Shown one piece after another: positions 1 to 5,034 of a DNA stretch of 5,519 nt. Location of the stretch: contig DKNG01000247.1 of NCBI GenBank assembly GCA_002470185.1, forward strand, positions 1-5,519. Direction: 5' to 3'. The stretch is from Arcobacter sp. UBA7394 (lineage in GTDB: Bacteria; Campylobacterota; Campylobacteria; Campylobacterales; Arcobacteraceae). The position numbers and the translations under genes were made by a program. The notes beneath the pieces are model-generated. The model was not told where the DNA came from, ran no database searches, and saw only the letters and a list, made by a program, of their open reading frames with translations. Numbering within the stretch: the stretch's first letter is position 1; each line of letters starts with the position of its first letter.

Positions 1-252
1 AGTATTCAAAAGTGTTGTTATGAAGTAAGTGTTGAGATGGCAAATATTGTAGCATCAAACTTTGGGTCTGAATTTGTAGAGGGAAGATATATAGATTTAC
101 AAGGTATAAATAGATCTATTTTAGAATCAAATGGTGTTACAAATATTGAAATTTCACCTACTTGTACTCAGTGCTCAAATAAGCCATATTATTCATATAG
201 AAAAGATAATAAAACTGGCAGATTCGCAGGAATTATCATGAATAATTCATGA
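1..252 (+). CDS. pgeF: PgeF/YfiH-family laccase-domain protein, C-terminal part (5' truncated by window)
   Basis: This is the last 83 codons of a gene that starts before the window. The frame is open from base 1 and ends with TGA at 250-252. The ATG at base 37 is internal: the residues before it (SIQKCCYEVSVE) already match the family's conserved C-C-Y-E-V-G-x-E segment. The end, with a C-x-x-C pair, YYSYRKD and TGRFAGII, matches the usual YfiH ending (FFSYRRDG-TGRMA-LI). The family was long called multicopper polyphenol oxidase. Members are now known as zinc-dependent purine nucleoside-cleaving enzymes, and PgeF was also proposed to act on misincorporated peptidoglycan precursors. The zinc-binding His/Cys residues expected upstream cannot be checked here. 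The protein should be cytoplasmic. The family is clear from the ending; the exact substrate is not. Confidence 0.85.
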   Translation, partial: SIQKCCYEVSVEMANIVASNFGSEFVEGRYIDLQGINRSILESNGVTNIEISPTCTQCSNKPYYSYRKDNKTGRFAGIIMNNS

Positions 253-256
253 TAAT
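232..256 (+). repeat. Palindrome across the pgeF stop codon
   Basis: ATTATCATGAAT (232-243) and ATTCATGATAAT (245-256) are perfect 12-bp inverted arms around a single base, and they contain the TGA stop. As RNA the centre would open to a 3-5 base loop. No T-run follows on either strand, so it is not a standard intrinsic terminator. It could be a 3'-end stability or processing hairpin, or a protein-binding palindrome. Confidence 0.6.
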
Positions 257-628
257 CTTGAATCAAAGACCAAAAAGAAATGATAAAAGTATGATATTTG
301 TACAATAAAACATGAAAAAAATACAAAAAAGCAAAAATTGTACATTGTGTTCATATAGGATGCAATCTCAAGAATCTTCAAATTCCCATAAAATCGAGCA
401 GTATAACTACAGTTAATATGGAGATTTTCTATTAAATCTTATTTTAAAATTTTTGTACATCACAGTTTAAAACTTAAACGAAATAGTTAAAAAAAGTAAT
501 TTTGGTAAAAAATACTTGTATTTGTTATCAAAGTAATATAAAGTACCAATAAATGGTGATTTAAACAAGTTAAAATACCAGTCTTAAATATAAATAAATT
601 ATGAAAAAAAATAACTAATCTCAATAAC

Positions 629-647
629 TTACACAAAATTTACACAA
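629..647 (+). promoter_or_regulatory. Phased direct repeat, candidate regulator site for the malic enzyme promoter
   Basis: TTACACAA occurs at 629-636 and again at 640-647, exactly 11 bases apart, so both copies face the same side of the helix. Head-to-tail repeats at this spacing are typical of sites bound by OmpR/PhoB-type response regulators. They lie just upstream of and overlapping the -35 position of the candidate -10 box at 669-674, a usual place for an activator. The identity of any regulator is unknown. Confidence 0.4.
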
Positions 648-667
648 TTTACTTAAAAAAACTTTAA

Positions 668-674
668 TGATAAT
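668..674 (+). promoter_or_regulatory. Candidate -10 box (TGATAAT) for the malic enzyme gene
   Basis: GATAAT at 669-674 matches the TATAAT consensus at five of six positions and is preceded by T-rich DNA. Campylobacterota promoters usually lack a strong -35 box, and none is seen here. Transcription would start near 681 and give a leader of about 80 bases. The surrounding sequence is so AT-rich that other -10-like hexamers are available. Confidence 0.35.
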
Positions 675-760
675 TTAATAGAGCTATTTATTTTATTTAA
701 GTTTCCTTTGGTTACTATTTTGCCATATTTTTAACTAAGAAGAAATATTAAAGGATTAAA

Positions 761-2017
761 ATGAGTACTAAAGTAACAAAAAATGAAGCATTAGATTATC
801 ACAGAGTTCCAAATCCAGGAAAAGTTGCAATTGCAACAACTACTAGATTAGAATCTCAAAGAGATTTATCTCTTGCTTATTCTCCAGGTGTAGCATATCC
901 ATGCGAAGAAATCAAAGAAAACCCAGAATTAGCATATGATTACACATCAAAAAGAAACCTAGTAGCCGTGATTTCAAACGGTACAGCTGTATTAGGTTTA
1001 GGAGATATTGGTGCATTAGCATCAAAACCTGTTATGGAAGGAAAAGCAGTATTATTCAAAAAATTTGCTGCAGTTGATTCATTTGATATTGAAGTTGACG
1101 AAACAGATATTGATAAGTTTTGTGATGTAGTAAAAGCTATCTCACCAACTTTTGGTGGAATTAACTTAGAAGATATTAAAGCACCTGAGTGTTTTGAGAT
1201 TGAAAGAAGATTAATTGACGAATTAAATATCCCAGTAATGCACGATGACCAACACGGTACTGCAATTATTACAACAGCAGCATTAATGAATGCAGCTGAA
1301 ATGATGAATAAAAAACCTGAAGACATGAAAGTAGTTGTAGTTGGTGCTGGAGCGTCTGCTATTTCTTGTTCAACTATGTATAAAGAATTAGGAGTAAAAA
1401 CTCTAATTATGTGTGATTCAAAAGGTGTTATTCATTCAGGTAGAGATAATCTAAATAAATACAAAAAAGATTTCATGATTGATGAAGCTTTAACTATGGA
1501 AGAAGCATTTACAGATGCTGATATGGTTTTAGGATTATCAAGACCAGGAACTTTTACAAAAGAGCATGTAGCACTTATGGCAGAAGAGCCAATTGTATTT
1601 ACTTTAGCAAATCCTACTCCTGAATTATTCCCAGAAGAAGTAAGAGAAGTTAAACCAAAAGCTATTATTGGTACTGGAAGATCTGATTTCCCTAACCAAG
1701 TAAATAATGTTTTAGGTTTCCCTTTCATCTTTAGAGGTGCTTTAGACGTACAAACTAGAAAAATCAATATGACTATGAAAATGGCAGCAGCAAAAGCTAT
1801 TGCTGATTTAGCAAAAGAGCCATTATATGCTGAATTAAAAGTAGAGTTCGGTGACTTAGCATTTGGTAAAGAGTACATTATTCCAGTTCCATTTGACAAA
1901 AGATTAATGGTAGAAGTAAGTGCAGCAGTAGCAAATGCAGCAGTAGAAACTGGAGTTGCTAGAGTTAAAGAATTTAATTTAGAAACTTATAGAGAAAAAC
2001 TGTCATTAATGGTATAA
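761..2017 (+). CDS. maeB: Malic enzyme, short form (oxaloacetate-decarboxylating malate dehydrogenase)
   Basis: The enzyme converts malate to pyruvate and CO2 while reducing NAD(P)+, linking the TCA cycle to pyruvate in the cytoplasm. The 418-aa product has the malic N-terminal domain (about 15-165), with the catalytic Tyr in AYSPGVA (Tyr40), GLGDIGA (79-85) and the catalytic Lys in EGKAVLFKKF (Lys95). Likely metal ligands are in LEDIKAP (Glu137, Asp138) and HDDQHGTA (161-168, Asp163). The Rossmann half follows, with GAGASA at 195-200 and Asp219 at the end of the second strand. Asp219 would suit NAD, but cofactor choice cannot be settled by eye. The length matches the roughly 400-430-aa bacterial form; the C-terminal phosphotransacetylase domain of E. 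coli MaeB is absent. The symbol is therefore by family only (mez is used in Campylobacter). AAAGGA at 750-755 sits 5 bases before the ATG. Confidence 0.95.
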   Translation: MSTKVTKNEALDYHRVPNPGKVAIATTTRLESQRDLSLAYSPGVAYPCEEIKENPELAYDYTSKRNLVAVISNGTAVLGLGDIGALASKPVMEGKAVLFKKFAAVDSFDIEVDETDIDKFCDVVKAISPTFGGINLEDIKAPECFEIERRLIDELNIPVMHDDQHGTAIITTAALMNAAEMMNKKPEDMKVVVVGAGASAISCSTMYKELGVKTLIMCDSKGVIHSGRDNLNKYKKDFMIDEALTMEEAFTDADMVLGLSRPGTFTKEHVALMAEEPIVFTLANPTPELFPEEVREVKPKAIIGTGRSDFPNQVNNVLGFPFIFRGALDVQTRKINMTMKMAAAKAIADLAKEPLYAELKVEFGDLAFGKEYIIPVPFDKRLMVEVSAAVANAAVETGVARVKEFNLETYREKLSLMV

Positions 2018-2046
2018 ATAATATTATCTATTAATTAAGAAAATGG

Positions 2047-2080
2047 TATTATTCTCGTTTAATTTTAAATGAGAATAATA
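2047..2080 (+). repeat. Strong hairpin between the malic enzyme gene and purU
   Basis: TATTATTCTCGTTTAA (2047-2062) pairs with TTAAATGAGAATAATA (2065-2080): 16 pairs, of which one is G-U, with the innermost pairs opening to form a loop. The + strand downstream reads TAGGACAACA and has no T-run, so it does not look like a normal terminator for the malic enzyme gene. The purU ribosome site (AGGA, 2082-2085) begins two bases after the stem. The hairpin may protect or process mRNA, or affect purU translation. Confidence 0.65.
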
Positions 2081-2090
2081 TAGGACAACA

Positions 2091-2924
2091 ATGGATAAGT
2101 ATATACTTTTAATAGATACTGAAGATGCAAAAGGACTTGTTTATAACATTTCAAAAGTTCTTTTTGCAAACAACTTAAATATAGAACAAAATGCTGAATA
2201 TGTAGATTCAGAAACTAACAAATTTTTTATGAGAACAATTATCTCTGGAAACGTTTCAAAAAATATCTTACTTAAAGAGTTAAAAGAAGTTTTACCTCAA
2301 AACTCTGAAATCAAACTAAACAAAAAAACTAAAAAAGATGTAGTTATTTTAGCAACTAAAGAAACACATGTTTTAGGTGACTTATTAATCAGATATATTG
2401 ATGGGGAATTAAATGCAGATATTAAAGCTGTTATTGCAAACCATGAAGATTTAAGAGATTTAGTTGAGAAATTTGGTATTCCTTTCACTTGTATTAGTGC
2501 AGAAGGTATGGAGAGAGAAGCTCACGAAGATTTAATGATTGAAGAGATCAATAAATATGAACCAGAATTAATTGTATTAGCAAAATATATGAGAATACTT
2601 ACTCCAAAGTTTGTAGAAAACTTCCCTAAAAAAGTTTTAAATATTCATCATTCATTTTTACCAGCATTTATTGGTGCAAACCCATATAAACAAGCACACC
2701 AAAGAGGTGTTAAGATTATTGGAGCAACTGCACATTATGTAACTAATGATTTAGATGAAGGTCCAATTATCTCTCAAGACGTTGTAAGAGTTGACCATTC
2801 ATACTCATGGCAAGATATGAGAAAAGCAGGAAGAAATGTAGAAAAAATCGTACTTTCAAATGCTTTCCAATTATTACTTGATGATAAAGTGTTTGTTCAT
2901 GGAAATAAGACGGTGATTTTATAA
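2091..2924 (+). CDS. purU: Formyltetrahydrofolate deformylase
   Basis: PurU hydrolyses 10-formyl-tetrahydrofolate to tetrahydrofolate and formate, balancing one-carbon pools and supplying formate. The 277-aa product is close to E. coli PurU (280 aa). An N-terminal ACT domain (about 1-75, LLIDTEDAKGLVYNISKVL) is the expected regulatory module. The formyltransferase-fold catalytic domain (about 83-265) carries LAKYMRIL (163-170) and NIHHSFLPAF (184-193). The Asn-His-Asp catalytic set of this family is visible as Asn184, His186 and Asp222 (in DLDEGPIISQ). The ACT domain and the HHSFLPAF wording separate it from PurN, the glycinamide ribonucleotide transformylase. AGGA at 2082-2085 lies 5 bases before the ATG. 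The stop codon shares its last base with the trmL start, so the two genes are almost surely cotranscribed. Whether transcripts also come from the malic enzyme promoter depends on the hairpin in the 73-bp gap. Confidence 0.95.
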   Translation: MDKYILLIDTEDAKGLVYNISKVLFANNLNIEQNAEYVDSETNKFFMRTIISGNVSKNILLKELKEVLPQNSEIKLNKKTKKDVVILATKETHVLGDLLIRYIDGELNADIKAVIANHEDLRDLVEKFGIPFTCISAEGMEREAHEDLMIEEINKYEPELIVLAKYMRILTPKFVENFPKKVLNIHHSFLPAFIGANPYKQAHQRGVKIIGATAHYVTNDLDEGPIISQDVVRVDHSYSWQDMRKAGRNVEKIVLSNAFQLLLDDKVFVHGNKTVIL

Positions 2925-3388
2925 TGTTTAATCTTGTTTTATTAGAACCTAGAATGCCAGGAAACGTAGGTACAATCGGAAGATTAGCATTTGCTATGGA
3001 TTGTACTTTACATCTTATCAAACCTTATGGGTTTGGTGATATTACTGAAAAAGAAGTAAGACGAGCAGGACTTGATTATTGGTTTGAATTAGATGTAAGA
3101 GAGTATGAAAATATTGAAGAATTCTGGGAAAAGAATCCATTCTCTGAAAGACACTTTTTTGCAACAACTAAAACAACTCAAAACTATTTTGATGCCAAAT
3201 TTAATACAGGTGATTATTTCTATTTCGGTAGAGAAGATGCTGGACTTCCTCAAGAAGTATTAGATAAAAGAGAAGAATCTTGTATTACTATTCCTATGAC
3301 AAATGATGCTAGAAGTTTAAATATTGCAAACTCTGTATCAATTATTGCTTATGAAGCATTAAGACAAAACTTTAAAGATTTTAAATAA
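2924..3388 (+). CDS. trmL: tRNA (cytidine/uridine-34 2'-O)-methyltransferase, SPOUT family
   Basis: TrmL uses S-adenosylmethionine to methylate the ribose of wobble base 34 in certain leucine tRNAs. At 154 aa it matches E. coli TrmL (157 aa) in length. It shows the SpoU/TrmH motifs in order: EPRMPGNVGTIGRL (8-21, motif 1), KPYGF (33-37), RRAGLDYW (46-53), FGREDAGLP (101-109, motif 2) and IPMTNDARSLNIANSVSIIAYEA (123-145, motif 3). Motifs 2 and 3 form the SPOUT knot that holds the cofactor. There is no extra RNA-binding domain, as expected for the minimal TrmL type. The start overlaps the purU stop by one base (TAATG). GGTGA at 2912-2916 is only a weak ribosome site, so translation is probably coupled to purU. 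The last five codons and the stop lie inside the terminator hairpin. Confidence 0.93.
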   Translation: MFNLVLLEPRMPGNVGTIGRLAFAMDCTLHLIKPYGFGDITEKEVRRAGLDYWFELDVREYENIEEFWEKNPFSERHFFATTKTTQNYFDAKFNTGDYFYFGREDAGLPQEVLDKREESCITIPMTNDARSLNIANSVSIIAYEALRQNFKDFK

Positions 3389-3414
3389 TTTAAAATCTTT
3401 AAAGTCTACTTTTT
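3369..3414 (+). terminator. Probable intrinsic terminator overlapping the end of trmL
   Basis: ACTTTAAAGATTTTAAA (3369-3385) and TTTAAAATCTTTAAAGT (3389-3405) are perfect 17-bp inverted arms. The three-base loop between them is exactly the TAA stop of trmL. A short T-run (3410-3414) follows after four bases. The stem is AT-only apart from two G-C pairs and one arm is coding. It probably ends the upstream transcript before the two-component genes, though the weak T-run and low GC make efficiency uncertain. Confidence 0.7.
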
Positions 3415-3442
3415 ACTTAACACATTTTTAACTATTTATAAC

Positions 3443-3448
3443 TATAAT
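3443..3448 (+). promoter_or_regulatory. Candidate -10 box (TATAAT) for the two-component operon
   Basis: A perfect TATAAT lies 31 bases upstream of the TTG start, between the trmL terminator and the response regulator gene. TTAACA at 3417-3422 resembles a -35 box but is 20 bases away, too far for normal spacing. Promoters in this phylum often manage with a -10 box and T-rich upstream DNA, which is present. Confidence 0.5.
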
Positions 3449-3468
3449 AATAAAATATGAATTTAATT

Positions 3469-3473
3469 AAGGA
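3469..3473 (+). promoter_or_regulatory. Ribosome binding site that decides the TTG start of the response regulator
   Basis: AAGGA is followed by a 6-base spacer and TTG at 3480. No ATG gives the conserved receiver N-terminus, which begins right at this TTG (MHKILLLEDD), so the non-ATG start is well supported. Confidence 0.7.
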
Positions 3474-3479
3474 TATTTA

Positions 3480-4139
3480 TTGCATAAGATATTGCTTTTA
3501 GAAGATGATGAATTATTTGCAAGTACTTTAGAGGACTTCTTAGAAGATGAGGGTTTTTACGTAGATATTGCTTATGATGGTGAAGCTTGCTTAGACTTAA
3601 ACTATGAAAATAAATATGACTTATATATTTTTGATATTAATGTACCAAAAATCAACGGTCTTGATCTTCTTGAACAACTTAGAAGTTCAGGTGATCAAAC
3701 TCCTTCAATTTTCTTAACATCATACAAAGATAAAGAGACTTTGCAAAAAGGCTTTAATAATGGTTGTGATGATTATCTTAAAAAACCTGTAGATTTAGAT
3801 GAATTAATATTACGTATTAGAGCTTTATTAAAACGAAATAATAAACAATTTGAAAACATAGAGCTAAACAATAATCTAGTATTTAATCCAATTTCAAAGC
3901 GAGTTTTTGAAAACAATGAAGATATAAACTTACCTATCAAAGTATCTGAATTATTAGAACTATTTATCGAAAATAGGGGTGAAATCGTAACTAAAGATAT
4001 GATAATCACTAAGCTTTGGGCTTGCGATGAAGAGTATAGTGAAGGTTCAATTAGAGTATATATCAATTCAATAAAAAAACTATTAGGGAAAGATTCCTTA
4101 TCAAATATTAAAGGAATAGGATACAAAATTGAATTCTAA
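3480..4139 (+). CDS. OmpR/PhoB-family response regulator
   Basis: This is a 219-aa DNA-binding response regulator. The receiver domain (1-120) has the acidic pocket Glu8/Asp9 in LLLEDD, the phosphoacceptor Asp52 in FDINVPKING, the switch Thr80 and Tyr99, and Lys102 in YLKKP. A winged-helix effector domain (about 125-219) follows, with the recognition helix around 188-203 (EGSIRVYINSIKKLLG) and the closing wing GIGYKIEF. All residues needed for phosphorylation are present. It should be phosphorylated by the kinase encoded next to it, whose gene overlaps this one by 11 bases, and then control transcription of unknown targets. Its own promoter region carries a TATAAT box. It starts with TTG, the only codon that keeps the full first strand of the receiver. 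I cannot assign it to a named regulator. Confidence 0.93.
   Translation: MHKILLLEDDELFASTLEDFLEDEGFYVDIAYDGEACLDLNYENKYDLYIFDINVPKINGLDLLEQLRSSGDQTPSIFLTSYKDKETLQKGFNNGCDDYLKKPVDLDELILRIRALLKRNNKQFENIELNNNLVFNPISKRVFENNEDINLPIKVSELLELFIENRGEIVTKDMIITKLWACDEEYSEGSIRVYINSIKKLLGKDSLSNIKGIGYKIEF
4118..4121 (+). promoter_or_regulatory. Ribosome binding site for the TTG start of the histidine kinase
   Basis: AGGA lies 7 bases before TTG at 4129, inside the end of the response regulator gene; a second AAGGA is at 4111-4115. The next in-frame ATG (codon 31) would remove the first membrane segment, so the TTG start is preferred. Confidence 0.6.
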
Positions 4140-4983
4140 AAAAAGAGATTTTTTAATTTCAATTTCTATTATATTTACTATTACTCTAATTATTATTTTA
4201 TATGTAAACCATGTTTTAATGGCATTATTTGGACTAAATCAAGAGAATTTTATTTTTTTAATTGTTCCTTTGATAATTTTAGGATTAGCTCTTTTTCTTA
4301 GTTTTACAAATACAATTTTAAAACCTCTATTTAAAAGCGATGATAACTTACAAAAAAGTGTAAAAGAAACTATTCATGAACTAAATATTCCAGTTTCCAC
4401 CATCAAAATGAACACACAACTTTTAGAGAAAAATATTACAGATGAAAAAAGTATAAAGAGATTAAAAAGAATAAAAGATGCAAGTAATAATCTTTTGAAA
4501 TTATATGAAAATATGGAATATAATATTAAAAAAGAGATTGATAAAATTGATCATCAAGAGTGTTATTTAGATGATATGATTAACTCTTCTATTGAAAAAT
4601 TTGAAGACATAAAAAGAGATATTGAAATAGAATCTATTATCCCAAATATCAAGCTTCTTACTGATATTAATGGCTTTGAAAAGACTTTAGATAATCTAAT
4701 CTCAAATGCTTTAAAATATAACTCACAATCTAATCCTAAAGTAAATATTTCTTTTGAAAATAACGTATTATCTATTTATAATAATGGTGAAAAAATTGAC
4801 ACAAAAAACTTATTTATAATTTTTGATAAGTATTTCCAAGAAGACTCAAGTAAAGATGGTTTTGGATTAGGTTTATCAATGGTAAAAGAATTTTGTGATA
4901 AAAACAAAATATCTATTAAAATTGACACTTTTGATAATGGAAATCAATTTAATTTGGATTTAAAACACATTATTATTCACTAA
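4129..4983 (+). CDS. Small membrane-bound sensor histidine kinase
   Basis: This 284-aa kinase is the probable partner of the upstream response regulator. After a basic start (MNSKKR) there are two membrane segments (about 8-27 and 41-63) joined by only about 13 residues, so there is no real periplasmic sensor domain, and I see no HAMP or PAS domain. The DHp helix carries the phosphoacceptor His83 in IHELNIPV. The ATPase domain shows the N box (LDNLISNALKYN, Asn189 and Asn193), the G1 region (IYNNGEKI), the F box (IFDKYFQ, 231-237) and the G2 box (GFGLGLS, 244-250). Two oddities stand out. Ile87 sits where most HisKA kinases have the Thr/Asn needed for phosphatase activity. Asn218 sits where the G1 Asp is usual, though I believe Asn is common there in Campylobacterota kinases. 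It overlaps the regulator gene by 11 bases, implying coupled translation. The signal is unknown. Confidence 0.9.
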   Translation: MNSKKRDFLISISIIFTITLIIILYVNHVLMALFGLNQENFIFLIVPLIILGLALFLSFTNTILKPLFKSDDNLQKSVKETIHELNIPVSTIKMNTQLLEKNITDEKSIKRLKRIKDASNNLLKLYENMEYNIKKEIDKIDHQECYLDDMINSSIEKFEDIKRDIEIESIIPNIKLLTDINGFEKTLDNLISNALKYNSQSNPKVNISFENNVLSIYNNGEKIDTKNLFIIFDKYFQEDSSKDGFGLGLSMVKEFCDKNKISIKIDTFDNGNQFNLDLKHIIIH

Positions 4984-4985
4984 CT

Positions 4986-5032
4986 GTTTACCTAAATATG
5001 TTATTATATTATATAAAATATTTAAAGGAAAC
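4986..5032 (+). promoter_or_regulatory. Possible RNA fold sequestering the SPFH gene ribosome site
   Basis: In the 51-bp gap, TAAATAT (4993-4999) is the exact complement of ATATTTA (5018-5024). With two small bulges, CC (4991-4992) and GTTT (4986-4989) can also pair with GG (5027-5028) and AAAC (5029-5032). This would bury the AAAGGA ribosome site (5024-5029). The region is nearly all A and T, so chance pairing is a real possibility. TATAAA at 5012-5017 could instead be a -10 box for the downstream gene. Confidence 0.3.
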
Positions 5033-5034
5033 TC

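Larger units (their letters stand above)
253..760. other. Long non-coding interval upstream of the malic enzyme gene
   Basis: This stretch of 508 bases is very AT-rich and holds no convincing gene on either strand. The best small frame, ATG 312 to TAA 414-416 (34 aa), lacks a ribosome site. It does contain three TTGTACA heptamers (298-304, 338-344, 453-459), a GTTTAA-AAC-TTAAAC inverted repeat (465-479), a TTACACAA direct repeat with 11-bp spacing (629-647) and a possible -10 box (669-674). It is unusually long for this compact neighbourhood, where the other gaps are 51-91 bases. It is therefore probably a regulatory region, and a small RNA cannot be excluded. Confidence 0.6.

Noticed and set aside
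37..252. A complete 71-aa protein starting at the ATG at base 37
   Set aside because: The frame is open upstream to base 1 and the upstream residues match the PgeF/YfiH family, so this ATG is internal to a larger gene cut by the window edge.
312..416. Small frame of 34 codons (ATG 312, TAA 414-416) encoding a peptide with a C-x-x-C pair
   Set aside because: No ribosome site upstream, no recognisable family, and composition like the surrounding non-coding DNA. Conservation in relatives would be needed to revive it.
422..460. Weak hairpin (AGATTT / AAATCT) followed by T-rich DNA as a terminator for pgeF
   Set aside because: The stem is only 6 bp, the T-rich tract is interrupted, and it lies about 170 bases past the stop codon. 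AT-rich DNA gives such pairs by chance.
465..479. GTTTAA-AAC-TTAAAC inverted repeat as an operator
   Set aside because: Arms of six mostly A/T bases are expected by chance in this composition, and it is far from any likely promoter.
704..755. TCCTTT (704-709) pairing with the malic enzyme ribosome site AAAGGA (750-755) as a leader switch
   Set aside because: Only six contiguous pairs across a 40-base loop with no extension; too weak to claim regulation.
940..1326. Minus-strand open frame of 128 codons within the malic enzyme gene
   Set aside because: It lies wholly antisense to conserved malic enzyme domains and has no family features; the same applies to the minus-strand frames at 1432-1899, 2297-2488, 2767-3021 and 3773-4126.
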